Shown one piece after another: positions 27,500 to 36,831 of a stretch of DNA of 64,000 bases. The translations under genes and the position numbers were made by a program. Within the stretch, counting starts at the first letter, position 1. The number at the start of each line of letters is the position of its first letter. The notes beneath the pieces were generated by a model. The model was not told where the DNA came from and ran no database searches. It saw only the letters and a list, made by a program, of their open reading frames with translations. Origin of the DNA: Coprobacter secundus. GTDB lineage: Bacteria; Bacteroidota; Bacteroidia; Bacteroidales; Coprobacteraceae. The DNA is taken from the NCBI GenBank assembly GCA_000803105.1, contig JTDA01000012.1:1-64000 (forward strand), read 5' to 3'.

Positions 27500-28015
27500 A
27501 TGGGAACAATCCAGTGGACTCTGATTCGTAGTGTTTTTGCAATAGTATTGGGTATTGTAACAGTTAAATGGCCAGATCAAGTTTTGGGTTATATTGTTTC
27601 CATTATAGGCATAATGTTCATCGCAACAGGTATTGTTGCCCTTCTCAACTATTTTTCTCGTCGTAAAAAGGTTATATCCAAATCATTTTCTTATATCCCA
27701 GTAGAAAGTATAGGAAGTATTTTATTGGGTCTATGCCTCGCCCTTATGCCTACTGTTTTTATCGGATTTTTAATGTATGTTTTAGGCTTTTTATTATTAT
27801 TGGCTGGTATTTTTCAAATACTGACACTTGCATCCATACAACGTAATACTACAGTAGCACTTTTTTTCTATTTATTCCCGGTTTTGATTCTTATAACAGG
27901 AATTATCATTTTAATTAATCCATTCGATTCGATGAACACAGTCCTGATTGTATTTGGTATCGCGGCTATTGTTTACGGAATTATTGATATTATCAACTAT
28001 TTTAAATTCAGATAA
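27500..28015 (+). CDS. DUF308/HdeD-like membrane protein
   Basis: 171 aa with about six short membrane helices in paired repeats, typical of DUF308 (HdeD family). Recognisable segments are IIGIMFIATGIVALLNYFSRR and its later counterpart FGIAAIVYGIIDIINYF. HdeD in enterobacteria is tied to acid stress; that role cannot be assumed here. It converges with the NlpC/P60 gene, 33 bases away. Confidence 0.85.
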   Translation: MGTIQWTLIRSVFAIVLGIVTVKWPDQVLGYIVSIIGIMFIATGIVALLNYFSRRKKVISKSFSYIPVESIGSILLGLCLALMPTVFIGFLMYVLGFLLLLAGIFQILTLASIQRNTTVALFFYLFPVLILITGIIILINPFDSMNTVLIVFGIAAIVYGIIDIINYFKFR

Positions 28016-28048
28016 ATACAATTCAAAATATCTGGTCATATTTATCCT

Positions 28049-28579
28049 TTATCTTTTTCTCTCAACTCTACCCGCTCCTACCCAAGTTTTGCGGTAATAA
28101 TCCTCATTTAATGAACTTAGAATCACTCCACGAGATGTTGTAGAATGCACAAAAAGATTATCTTTTAGGTAAATACCTACATGATTTATCTTTTTTTTAT
28201 TTTTGGTCGTAGCAAAGAAAACGAGATCACCTCCTCTTAATTGTTGTTTAGAAAGTTCTCGACAATCCTGCTGCATCATTTGTTCTGAAGAACGGCTCAG
28301 CACAACGCCATACACTTCTCGATAAACATTCAATACTAATCCAGAACAATCTACACCTTTGCGGGTAATTCCTCCGTACTTATAAGGGACTCCAATCCAC
28401 GACGATATTTCAAGGTAAAGAGGAAAATAATCTTTATTACTAACATGTATCCCTAATGCACAACTCACACTTTTAACAGAAGCAGGAACTGTTTGAGGAA
28501 CCTTTGTTACATGGCATGATGAAAGCAATACAAGAAAGAAAAAACATATATTCTTAACATATCTACTTTTCATTACCAC
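28049..28579 (-). CDS. NlpC/P60 (C40) cell-wall peptidase, lipoprotein
   Basis: 176 aa. The signal peptide ends in a lipobox-like LLSSC at about residue 22, so it is probably anchored to a membrane. The NlpC/P60 domain has the catalytic Cys in GVDCSGLVLNVYR and the catalytic His in NHVGIYLKDN, with a third polar residue in FVHSTTSRG. It is likely a D,L-endopeptidase that cuts peptidoglycan stem peptides. Confidence 0.92.
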   Translation of the reverse strand: MVMKSRYVKNICFFFLVLLSSCHVTKVPQTVPASVKSVSCALGIHVSNKDYFPLYLEISSWIGVPYKYGGITRKGVDCSGLVLNVYREVYGVVLSRSSEQMMQQDCRELSKQQLRGGDLVFFATTKNKKKINHVGIYLKDNLFVHSTTSRGVILSSLNEDYYRKTWVGAGRVERKR

Positions 28580-28598
28580 ATTATTATATATATAAAAA

Positions 28599-28658
28599 AC
28601 TTCTCAAAAAATTACAATCATAATATGGTTATATACAGATAGTAAATTTTTGAGAAGT
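28599..28658 (-). terminator. Inverted repeat after the DUF5606 gene
   Basis: 17-bp arms (28599-28615 and 28642-28658, one slipped base) with a 26-base loop, 47 bases beyond the DUF5606 stop. Confidence 0.6.
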
Positions 28659-28704
28659 ATTCTTTTCTCTATTCAATTTAGAAACTTTAGACCTTATTTA
28701 AATT

Positions 28705-29133
28705 TTACTCTGCCTTTTCTGCCGATGAATCTTCCTCTGTCCTTTCTTCAACAAAATCAGTCAAGCCTTTCTCAACTAAAAGATTATACCACCCCAATAA
28801 TTTTTTTATATCTGTAGTATAAACTCTTTCTCTATCAAAATCTGGCAATATTTCAGCAAAGTAATTACGTAAAACCTTATCTTCCGCTTTTGTGCTCACT
28901 GATGCAACTCCCCCATTTTCCTTTTCTTTAATCTTATTCATAACATCAGGAAGAGGAGCTTCTCCACCTTCGGTAAAAATAGCAATATCACCTACTGAAA
29001 TTACCTTATCATGAGCATATGCAGGGATACGCTTTCCCGTCAGCAAAGATTCAACAATCAACATATTTTTTCCTTGAGATACTAATTTATATAAACCGGG
29101 TTTCCCAGATATAGACAAAATTTTCTTTAACAT
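28705..29133 (-). CDS. DUF5606 family protein
   Basis: 142 aa. It begins MLKKILSISGKPGLYKLVSQ and contains RIPAYAHDKVISVGDIAIF, which is the conserved Bacteroidota DUF5606 pattern. The acidic, Glu-rich tail is probably disordered. Function unknown. The frame is open to 29172, but a promoter at 29170-29201 lies there, so the ATG at 29133 is preferred. It lies downstream of coaE but has its own promoter. Confidence 0.88.
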   Translation of the reverse strand: MLKKILSISGKPGLYKLVSQGKNMLIVESLLTGKRIPAYAHDKVISVGDIAIFTEGGEAPLPDVMNKIKEKENGGVASVSTKAEDKVLRNYFAEILPDFDRERVYTTDIKKLLGWYNLLVEKGLTDFVEERTEEDSSAEKAE

Positions 29134-29169
29134 ATCAATTATTTTTTGTGTGTTAATAATATTATTTAG

Positions 29170-29201
29170 CAAAAGTAATATCGAATATTTAATTTATCAA
29201 T
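29170..29201 (-). promoter_or_regulatory. Promoter for the DUF5606 gene
   Basis: On the minus strand, ATTG (29201-29198), 20 bases, then TACTTTTG (29177-29170). Confidence 0.55.
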
Positions 29202-29225
29202 TACACACCATAAATTTAATAAATA

Positions 29226-29801
29226 TTATTTCTCATATTTTGCAAGTAAAGTCCTCAATTGGGGTATAACAGGTTGTATACCATCATTATAAATGATATC
29301 ATTTGATTTTTCATTTCTCTCATTATCTGATGTTTGCTTCGAAATCCGAGCCAACACCTCTTCCCGAGTACAGTTATTTCGTTTCATAACCCTCATAACC
29401 CTCATTTCAAGAGGAGCTGAAACATTCCAAACAAAAGTTACATTTTTGTCAAATCCCGCTTCATAAAGAATTGCCGACTCTACAAAAGCAACATCTGTAT
29501 TTTGTTTTTGTACCCATATAGAAAAATCAGACCTGACGGCCGGATGTACTATTGCATTTACTTTTTTCAACTTTATCTGATCATTGAAAATTATAGATGC
29601 CATACGTGACCTATCCAATCCTGTATTATTATAGATATTGCCTAATAAAGCAACCAGCCTATTTTTCACTTCATCAGAATTATCCATTAATTTTTTTGCT
29701 TCAATATCCGTATCATATACAGGATATCCCCAAATTTTTAATATCCGACTAATCAGAGACTTTCCGCTACCAATTCCTCCAGTAATGCCAATAGTTACCA
29801 T
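29226..29801 (-). CDS. coaE: Dephospho-CoA kinase
   Basis: 191 aa. Catalyses the last step of coenzyme A synthesis, ATP-dependent phosphorylation of the ribose 3'-OH. The P-loop GITGGIGSGKS is at residues 4-14, followed by YDTDIEAKKLM and the lid region MRVMKRNNCTREE. The start overlaps the ybbR-like stop by 7 bases, so the two are translationally coupled. Confidence 0.95.
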   Translation of the reverse strand: MVTIGITGGIGSGKSLISRILKIWGYPVYDTDIEAKKLMDNSDEVKNRLVALLGNIYNNTGLDRSRMASIIFNDQIKLKKVNAIVHPAVRSDFSIWVQKQNTDVAFVESAILYEAGFDKNVTFVWNVSAPLEMRVMRVMKRNNCTREEVLARISKQTSDNERNEKSNDIIYNDGIQPVIPQLRTLLAKYEK

Positions 29802-30811
29802 AACCCTACTTTTTCTTCCAATATATATTCTACACTATCTGGGGTTACCTGCACATTATTTACAAATGGCGGTTTCTTTAAAACCTGAACAGCAACTTTT
29901 TTCCCTATATGATCTTTCAATTGATTATAATCAACCCCTACAGAAAAATCATCAGCATGAATTTTAGAAAACATACTCACCGGTATCATACAATTAATCT
30001 GCACATTCGCAGGAAAGGTAAGCATAGAGATACCTGTAGGTAAATTCTGGGGTGCAACTGACAATGTAAGCTTCTTTGTCGTTACTTCTTCTATAGGAAT
30101 TGTTACTTCAACTTTTTCGGGAACAATCTTTGCTCCTCTTATATATGTCAAATTCAAGCTTATACGAGCCGTATCAGATAATGACTTTAAAGCAAATGAG
30201 TCTGTTGTAATTTCCTTAATATTTTTCAAAATAGATGATGGGGCATATACTGTGGCCGAATCGATACTCATTTTGATTTCTCCATTCATAACACACTGAG
30301 GGACCGTAGAAAACGAACCTATCAATCGTATTTTATATTTTTTACCAGAATTATTTGTATAATAAACAGGAATAGAATCGGGACTAACAGATAATAAAGT
30401 GGTCGTATTCTTTAACTGCTTCCGTACCAATGTTGACAACTGAGACGAGGTTACAATAAATACACCCTTATTATTTTTATATTGTTCAAAGTCTATTTCA
30501 ATGACAGGCATACGCTCCATTAAATATCCCATAAGGGTAGTTCCTTTATCCCTCAAACGCACATCAATTTCATCAGGAAGTTTATTAGTAAATACTACTT
30601 TTTCCGGAACATTCACATACTTGACATTCAAAGAAAACGAACTTTCTACATCTTCATTTAGAGATTGTAAAACCCAGAAAATAAAAGATATGACCAAAAA
30701 AAACATAAAAGTGAGAATTTCTCTACTCCTATCGCTCCTCAGCAAGGCATACAGTTTATTTCTGGATTTTACCCATTTCAATTTTATATATCTAAAATTA
30801 TTTTTCTTCAT
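29795..30811 (-). CDS. YbbR/CdaR-like domain membrane protein
   Basis: 338 aa. One N-terminal membrane helix (about 32-50, FMFFLVISFIFWVLQSL) is followed by extracytoplasmic YbbR-type beta repeats (SFSLNVKYVNVPEKVVF opens the first). In Firmicutes CdaR controls the CdaA diadenylate cyclase. In Bacteroidota the partner is unclear, and no cdaA is adjacent. The tight pairing with coaE is a common Bacteroidales arrangement. Confidence 0.85.
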   Translation of the reverse strand: MKKNNFRYIKLKWVKSRNKLYALLRSDRSREILTFMFFLVISFIFWVLQSLNEDVESSFSLNVKYVNVPEKVVFTNKLPDEIDVRLRDKGTTLMGYLMERMPVIEIDFEQYKNNKGVFIVTSSQLSTLVRKQLKNTTTLLSVSPDSIPVYYTNNSGKKYKIRLIGSFSTVPQCVMNGEIKMSIDSATVYAPSSILKNIKEITTDSFALKSLSDTARISLNLTYIRGAKIVPEKVEVTIPIEEVTTKKLTLSVAPQNLPTGISMLTFPANVQINCMIPVSMFSKIHADDFSVGVDYNQLKDHIGKKVAVQVLKKPPFVNNVQVTPDSVEYILEEKVGLW

Positions 30812-30963
30812 TTACCTATCATTTTTAATAAAGAAAATATAACCACTATTCTTCTTTATGAGTGTAAATGTAGTAAAAAATAGAATTGTATTCAACAGAA
30901 TTCAAAGGAATCCTCATATCCGAAAAATATATCGATTTATTAATTACAAAAAATTCAAAATAA

Positions 30964-31003
30964 AAAAACTTTCACTTTGCCACTAAGCAAAATGAAAGTT
31001 TTT
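30964..31003 (-). terminator. Terminator after yajC
   Basis: 17-bp arms (30964-30980 and 30987-31003) with minor mismatch and a 6-base loop. The A-run at its left end gives a U-run on the minus strand. It lies 20 bases after yajC. Confidence 0.75.
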
Positions 31004-31023
31004 CGCCTGATAAATAGTTATAA

Positions 31024-31350
31024 TTACTGGGCCTGCTGCTGATTAGAATCGGCTGCTGTTCCATAAATAGAAGACTTAGCCACACGTATACGCACATTAT
31101 CTGCTATCTCGAGAATTACATCTTCTCCCTTAATTTCCTTTATTTTTCCATAAATTCCCCCAGCAGTAATAACCTTATCCCCAACGGATAAAGAATCACG
31201 AAATTTTCGAATTTCTTTTTGCTTTTTAGTCTGAGGACGAATCATGAAAAAGTAAAAGATTGCAACTAATGCAACCATCATTAATATGCTTCCCCACGGA
31301 GATCCTTGAGGCGTTCCGGTCTGTTGCAATAAAATTGTAAGTAATGCCAT
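31024..31350 (-). CDS. yajC: Preprotein translocase subunit YajC
   Basis: 108 aa. One membrane helix (ILMMVALVAIFYFFMIRPQ) is followed by a small cytoplasmic domain with the conserved SVGDKVITAGGIYGKI. It is an accessory subunit of SecDF-YajC in protein export. A Gln/Ala-rich tail closes the protein. It lies between nusB and ybbR-coaE, the usual order in Bacteroidales. Confidence 0.95.
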   Translation of the reverse strand: MALLTILLQQTGTPQGSPWGSILMMVALVAIFYFFMIRPQTKKQKEIRKFRDSLSVGDKVITAGGIYGKIKEIKGEDVILEIADNVRIRVAKSSIYGTAADSNQQQAQ

Positions 31351-31412
31351 AATACTGTTAATTTGTTAAATAAATTTGTTCTTTTTTTAAGTGAAAGACA
31401 TCCTTTCGAGTA

Positions 31413-31420
31413 CAAATATA
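31413..31420 (-). promoter_or_regulatory. -7 box upstream of yajC
   Basis: TATATTTG on the minus strand, 62 bases before the ATG; it lies between nusB and yajC, so yajC may also have its own promoter. Confidence 0.35.
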
Positions 31421-31431
31421 TAACAATTTAA

Positions 31432-32358
31432 TTATTCTTTTGTTAGAACACCCTCTTTTTTTAACTGTGTTGCAATAGCGTCTAATATACCGTTAATAAA
31501 ATGTCCGCTCTTCACAGTACTATATGATTTAGCTATCTCAATATATTCATTCAAGGTAACTCGTATCGGAATAGATGGAAAAGTTTGCATTTCTGCAAGA
31601 GCGACCAGCATAATAACTACATCCATAAAAGCGACACGCTCAATTTCCCAATTTTGGGTATGCTGATCAATCAAAAGTTTATTGTTATCGGCATTCAATA
31701 TAGATTTCCTAAACAACATCCGTGCAAATTCAGCGTCTTCCTCATCCTTAAACATAGGTAACAAAGGTTGTTTTTCTGAATGTGTTTCTTCAAAACGCTT
31801 AATGGACTTAAGAACAAATGTAGATATTATTTCTAAATCGTCATTCCAATATAAACTCATCGATTCAAGAACATCACATAAATCATCACTCTCTATAATA
31901 ACATTTTTAAACAGCTTCCGCCATAATTCTCTGTCCGCTTCATAAGAATCATTTTCATCAGCCATATAATTCTTATAAATATCTGAAGCCAGAATACGAT
32001 CAAGCATGACACGTATGAAATCAGGTTCGTTAGCCCACGAAATTTTATGCTCATTTACATATACTTCCAACTCTTTATTGGCTTTCAATTGAGCGATAAA
32101 CCGGTTATGGATAAACTTAGGATTAGGGTTTTTCTCTGCTTGTGTAGCCAAATGCTTTGCACGGGCAACCTCAATTCTTGCATACTGCGCATCTGTGAGT
32201 TCCACCATAAGCAACAGTAACATATGGTATAATTCATAAGCCTTGTCTAAACTAAAAAAGAGCTCTTTCTCTGTAAGACCCATATTTTTATCTTCTTTTA
32301 AGAAATAAGAATATAGAATCTGTACCACCTTAATGCGGATTAAAATTCGATTTATCAT
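31432..32358 (-). CDS. nusB: Transcription antitermination factor NusB
   Basis: 308 aa. The C-terminal 130 residues are the NusB helical fold (ERVAFMDVVIMLVALAEM, then IPIRVTLNEYIEIAKSY, then FINGILDAIA). The N-terminal extension of about 170 residues starts RILIRIKVVQILYSYFL and is normal for Bacteroidota NusB, which is about twice the E. coli length. It acts with NusE in rRNA antitermination. Confidence 0.95.
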   Translation of the reverse strand: MINRILIRIKVVQILYSYFLKEDKNMGLTEKELFFSLDKAYELYHMLLLLMVELTDAQYARIEVARAKHLATQAEKNPNPKFIHNRFIAQLKANKELEVYVNEHKISWANEPDFIRVMLDRILASDIYKNYMADENDSYEADRELWRKLFKNVIIESDDLCDVLESMSLYWNDDLEIISTFVLKSIKRFEETHSEKQPLLPMFKDEEDAEFARMLFRKSILNADNNKLLIDQHTQNWEIERVAFMDVVIMLVALAEMQTFPSIPIRVTLNEYIEIAKSYSTVKSGHFINGILDAIATQLKKEGVLTKE

Positions 32359-32387
32359 TCTATTTTTGAAATATTAATTTGCGGGTG

Positions 32388-32395
32388 CAAAGTTA
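32388..32395 (-). promoter_or_regulatory. -7 box for nusB
   Basis: TAACTTTG on the minus strand, 29 bases before the ATG; full TAnnTTTG match with no clear -33. Confidence 0.5.
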
Positions 32396-32568
32396 TCACA
32401 TTTTTATGGTTCTTTGGCTATAAGCTTATTTTATTTTTTCACACATAGGAAAATTGTTCTACACAACATTTACTTATTAAAAAAACTTATCCAAAAATAT
32501 AGTTTTTTCAAAAAAAAATATCATATTTGTAAATATTCTTGAATAATCTAAAACCAGAAACAGTATTT

Positions 32569-32916
32569 ATGGAAGATGTAATGAAAAACAGTGCGCCTGA
32601 TAAGAAAGAAAATGACATTATTTTTTCTAAAGCTCTAAAAGCTGGAAAAAGAATTTATTATTTAGACGTCAAGAAAAATAGAAAAGATGAATTGTTTTTG
32701 GCAATAACCGAAAGCAAAAAGATTGTGACCGGATCAACAGAAACACCTTCTGTTCAGTTTGAGAAGCATAAAATCTTTTTATATAAAGAAGACTTTGAAA
32801 AATTTGTTACCGGTTTAACTGAAGCAATACAATTTATTAAGGAAAATTCTTCTGTTACAACAAATGAAACAGAAGAAAATACAATATCAAATGAAGGATA
32901 TGAAATAGAAATATAG
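32569..32916 (+). CDS. DUF3276 (PUR-alpha-like) protein
   Basis: 115 aa. The segment IIFSKALKAGKRIYYLDVKK followed by KIFLYKEDFEKFVTGL is the DUF3276 signature, a single PUR repeat. PUR-domain proteins bind single-stranded DNA or RNA, and the Borrelia homologue is a regulator. The frame opens at a TTG (32539) that sits just after a near -7 box, so the ATG at 32569 is chosen. The gene ends with TAG TGA in tandem. Confidence 0.9.
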   Translation: MEDVMKNSAPDKKENDIIFSKALKAGKRIYYLDVKKNRKDELFLAITESKKIVTGSTETPSVQFEKHKIFLYKEDFEKFVTGLTEAIQFIKENSSVTTNETEENTISNEGYEIEI

Positions 32917-32932
32917 TGATAAAATAATTTAC

Positions 32933-32986
32933 AAAATAAATGATAAAGAAAACCTGAAAACCAAAGTTTTCTTTATCATTTATTTT
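32933..32986. terminator. Bidirectional terminator between the DUF3276 gene and uvrA
   Basis: Perfect 21-bp arms (32933-32953 and 32966-32986) with a 12-base loop. The right arm covers the uvrA stop codon. Confidence 0.8.
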
Positions 32987-35816
32987 TTTCACTATTTTTC
33001 AATTCATTTTTCAGATAATGAGTAGTATAGGTATTCTTTTTCTTACATATATCTTCCGGTGTTCCCTCCACTAAAATTTTTCCTCCAGATTGTCCTCCTT
33101 CGGGTCCCATATCAATAATGTAGTCTGCACATTTTATAACATCTAAATTATGTTCGATTACCAATACTGTGTTTCCTTTATCGACTAAACGATTCAATAC
33201 TGCCATCAACACCCGTATATCTTCAAAATGTAATCCGGTAGTAGGCTCGTCCAACACATACAAAGTTTTACCTGTATCTTTCTTAGACAGTTCTGTAGCT
33301 AATTTAACCCTTTGGCTTTCTCCTCCTGATAAAGTGGTAGAAGGTTGTCCTAACTTTATATATCCAAGACCAACATCTTGCAATACTTTTATCTTATTTA
33401 GAATAGCCGGTATACTATCAAAAAACTCAACAGCCTGATTTATTGTCATATCTAAGACATCTGCAATAGATTTACCTTTAAAACGAACTTCCAATGTCTC
33501 TCGATTGTAACGCTTGCCATGACATTCTTCACATGGAACTAAAACATCAGGAAGGAAATTCATTTCGATAGTCTTATAGCCGTTCCCGCCACACACTTCA
33601 CAGCGTCCGCCCGCTACATTAAAAGAAAACCTACCAGCTTTATATCCTCTGATTTTTGCTTCCGGCAAATCGACAAATACATTCCTTATATCTGAAAAAA
33701 CGCCCGTATACGTTGCTGGATTGGAACGTGGTGTTCGTCCTAAAGGTGACTGATCAACATTAACAATCTTATCAATATATTCAAGACCTTCAATCGATTT
33801 ATAAGGTAATGGGTCTTTGACAGAACGATAAAATTGCTTACTTATTATCGGCTGCAAAGTTCCATTGATTAGACTTGATTTCCCGCTACCCGATACTCCC
33901 GTAACACAGATAAAACAACCTAACGGAAAACGAGCTGTGACATTTTTCAAATTATTCCCCGTGGCACCTTTCAGTACAATAGCTTTACCATTACCTTGTC
34001 GACGTTTTTCAGGAACAGATATTTCTTGTTTACCATTCAAATATGCTGCAGTCAATGTATCAGACTTTAACATCTCTGAAGGAGTTCCAGCAAATACAAC
34101 ATTCCCTCCCAATCGCCCAGCTCTCGGGCCTAAATCAATCACATAATCGGCTTCAAGCATCATTTCTTTATCATGCTCTACTACAATAATAGAATTACCA
34201 GTATCCCGAAGCTGTTTAAGCGATTGAATCAAACGTGTATTATCTCTCTGGTGCAATCCTATACTGGGTTCATCGAGAATATAAAGGACATTAACCAGTT
34301 GAGATCCAATTTGTGTAGCCAATCGTATGCGTTGACTTTCTCCTCCCGATAATGTAGCCGAAGCTCTGTTCAATGACAAATATTCCAGGCCTACATCTAT
34401 CAAAAATTCAAGCCGCGTACGTATCTCTTTAAGTATTTCTCGTGCAATCTGTGCCTGTTTGAGCGACATATAATTTTCTACTCCATCGAGCCATTTATAC
34501 AAATCAGCTATATCCATTTCCGCCAATTCGGCTATATTCTTACCGTTTATACGATAATATAAAGCTTCTCTATTGATACGCTGTCCATGACACTCGGAGC
34601 AAATTTCTGTTTTTACAAATTGCCCGGCCCACTTTTGTGCTTGCGAAGACGAATCGCTCTGCTGTTGCATTTCTATATAACGAATAAGACCGGCAAAAGA
34701 CAAACTATAATTAGAATGCCCTAAAGCTTCATTCTTAATATTTAATCTCTCATCTGTTCCATTAAGAATATCATCCAATGCTTCGTCCGGAACATCCTTC
34801 AAAGGAGTTTTCAGATTTACCCCATACTTATCGCAGATTGCCTCGATTTGCCAAAATATCATTGTATTTTTATACTTACCTAAAGGCACTATCCCCCCCT
34901 GATATATAGATAAATCAGGATTAGGAATAATTTTTTCCTTATCTATAACATTGGTAAATCCCAATCCTTTACATTTAGGACAAGCTCCTTGCGGTGAATT
35001 GAACGAAAAATTATGCGGAGCCGGTTCACTGTATGACAAACCCGTTTTCGGATCCATTAATGTTCGACTGAAATGCCTAACTTCTCCCGTATCTGCATTC
35101 TGCACCATAATAAGGCCATCTCCCTGTTTCATGGCTATCCTGACACTATCTTTCAAACGCCTCTCATCCTTTTCTGATACAACAAGTTTATCTACAACCA
35201 GCTCGATACTATGATTTTTGTAACGGTCAAGCTTCATTCCCCGTAAAATTTCACGAAGTTCTCCATCTACCCGCACAGTAAGATACCCTTTTTTACGGAC
35301 TTGTTCAAAAAGCTCCTTATAGTGTCCTTTCCTATTTCGCACTAAAGGAGATAAGATGTATGTTTTTTTACCTTGGTATTTTTCCTGAATCAAATCCAAA
35401 ATCTGTTCTTCGGTATACTTTACCATCTTTTCTCCTGTAAGATAGGAATATGCCTCTCCTGCTCGAGCATAGAGCAGACGAAGGAAATCGTAAATTTCAG
35501 TCGTAGTACCAACTGTAGACCGAGGATTTTTATTAGTAGTTTTCTGTTCAATGGAAATAACAGGACTCAATCCCGTAATTTTATCAACATCAGGACGTTC
35601 CATATTCCCCAAGAAATTACGGGCATAAGAAGAAAACGTTTCTATATATCGTCTTTGTCCTTCAGCAAAAATAGTATCAAACGCCAAAGAGGATTTGCCA
35701 CTCCCACTAAGTCCTGTAATAATCGTAAAACTATTACGAGGTATTTCTACATCAATATTTTTAAGATTATGTACACGTGCACCGTATACTTCTATTTTAT
35801 TCTCGTTATCAATCAT
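32976..35816 (-). CDS. uvrA: Excinuclease ABC subunit A
   Basis: 946 aa, full length. Damage-recognition ATPase of nucleotide excision repair. Two ABC ATPase halves are visible: Walker A GLSGSGKSS near residue 35 and GVSGSGKSS near residue 650, with two LSGGESQR signatures. Zinc-binding CPKC/CSEC and CEVCGGNGYK/CEEC pairs are intact. The frame opens at TTG (35840), but the ATG at 35816, preceded by GGAGAAGAG, is the likely start. It follows the transglycosylase gene by 28 bases and is probably the last gene of that operon. Confidence 0.97.
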   Translation of the reverse strand: MIDNENKIEVYGARVHNLKNIDVEIPRNSFTIITGLSGSGKSSLAFDTIFAEGQRRYIETFSSYARNFLGNMERPDVDKITGLSPVISIEQKTTNKNPRSTVGTTTEIYDFLRLLYARAGEAYSYLTGEKMVKYTEEQILDLIQEKYQGKKTYILSPLVRNRKGHYKELFEQVRKKGYLTVRVDGELREILRGMKLDRYKNHSIELVVDKLVVSEKDERRLKDSVRIAMKQGDGLIMVQNADTGEVRHFSRTLMDPKTGLSYSEPAPHNFSFNSPQGACPKCKGLGFTNVIDKEKIIPNPDLSIYQGGIVPLGKYKNTMIFWQIEAICDKYGVNLKTPLKDVPDEALDDILNGTDERLNIKNEALGHSNYSLSFAGLIRYIEMQQQSDSSSQAQKWAGQFVKTEICSECHGQRINREALYYRINGKNIAELAEMDIADLYKWLDGVENYMSLKQAQIAREILKEIRTRLEFLIDVGLEYLSLNRASATLSGGESQRIRLATQIGSQLVNVLYILDEPSIGLHQRDNTRLIQSLKQLRDTGNSIIVVEHDKEMMLEADYVIDLGPRAGRLGGNVVFAGTPSEMLKSDTLTAAYLNGKQEISVPEKRRQGNGKAIVLKGATGNNLKNVTARFPLGCFICVTGVSGSGKSSLINGTLQPIISKQFYRSVKDPLPYKSIEGLEYIDKIVNVDQSPLGRTPRSNPATYTGVFSDIRNVFVDLPEAKIRGYKAGRFSFNVAGGRCEVCGGNGYKTIEMNFLPDVLVPCEECHGKRYNRETLEVRFKGKSIADVLDMTINQAVEFFDSIPAILNKIKVLQDVGLGYIKLGQPSTTLSGGESQRVKLATELSKKDTGKTLYVLDEPTTGLHFEDIRVLMAVLNRLVDKGNTVLVIEHNLDVIKCADYIIDMGPEGGQSGGKILVEGTPEDICKKKNTYTTHYLKNELKNSEKNK

Positions 35817-35844
35817 CTCTTCTCCCAAAATTTTCCTCAAAAAA

Positions 35845-36819
35845 TCAATCCACTGTCCAGTTTTTATGATATACTTTTATTTTACGAGTACTATAGTATA
35901 AATCCTCCTTATGAGGTATCAACAGTTTATATTCTTTTCCTGTTTTATTAGGTAATTTCCTATCTCGGAGCCACGAATTGAACTCTTTCAACTGTGCATA
36001 CGTAATACCTTGCTCTTTGGCAAATTGTGCCAAATCATCAATAGCAGTGTTTACGATTACGGCATGCGTTCTTATAGGTTGATACAGCTGTTTCTTCTTG
36101 ACGGCAAAACCATAACGATATGGATTCGATAATATTTCCTTCATCACCATAACCCGAAATACGTAGCGAGAAGTCTCATCATTCAGCCACAAATCAAAAG
36201 AATTCAGTTCCTGTTGCTTATCCAATTCATTGGATATTCGTCCCATACCCGCATTGTATGATGCTGCCACTGTAGCCCAACTACCATATTTATCATAAGC
36301 CGATTTTAGATAACGGCAAGCTGCTTCGGTAGATTTTTCGAGATTGTATCGTTCATCTACAAAATCATTTACTTCCAAACCAAACTGCTTAGCTGTCCCA
36401 GGCATAAGCTGCCATAACCCAGCTGCCTTAGCATAAGAAACAGCCCTCGGATTTAAATAGCTTTCAATAGCTGCCAAATAGATAAAATCTACCGGTATTC
36501 CATTCTTTTCCAATATGGGCGCTATAATAGGAAAGTAGCGATTAGCTCTTTTCAAAATCAGCAATGTATTGGAATGAGTATAGCAAAAACTAGTCAATTC
36601 TCTATCGTATCTTTCATACATATCAAACCGATCAAGCTCTATAATTTCACCAGCAAATTCTACTTGTGAAGGAACATCCGGTATAACAGACATCAAATGC
36701 ATAACAGGAGTATTATCTGATTGTCCTGAACGGGATGATGCTGTCAAAAAAATAAGAATTCCAACACACAAAAATACAAATACTATTTTTAATATACTAT
36801 TCTTTATATTAGTCATCAC
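35845..36819 (-). CDS. Lytic transglycosylase, MltD-like
   Basis: 324 aa. The N-terminal membrane or signal segment is followed by the SLT fold. The catalytic Glu is Glu119 in AAIESYLNPRAVS; then come AAGLWQLMPGTAKQFG and the conserved AASYNAGMGRI. The C-terminal region (about 255-315) resembles one LysM motif (TYAQLKEFNSWLRDRKL). It cuts peptidoglycan glycan strands with formation of an anhydro end. It is co-oriented with the T9SS gene upstream (12-base gap) and with uvrA. Confidence 0.92.
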   Translation of the reverse strand: MMTNIKNSILKIVFVFLCVGILIFLTASSRSGQSDNTPVMHLMSVIPDVPSQVEFAGEIIELDRFDMYERYDRELTSFCYTHSNTLLILKRANRYFPIIAPILEKNGIPVDFIYLAAIESYLNPRAVSYAKAAGLWQLMPGTAKQFGLEVNDFVDERYNLEKSTEAACRYLKSAYDKYGSWATVAASYNAGMGRISNELDKQQELNSFDLWLNDETSRYVFRVMVMKEILSNPYRYGFAVKKKQLYQPIRTHAVIVNTAIDDLAQFAKEQGITYAQLKEFNSWLRDRKLPNKTGKEYKLLIPHKEDLYYSTRKIKVYHKNWTVD

Positions 36820-36831
36820 ACGGATAAATCT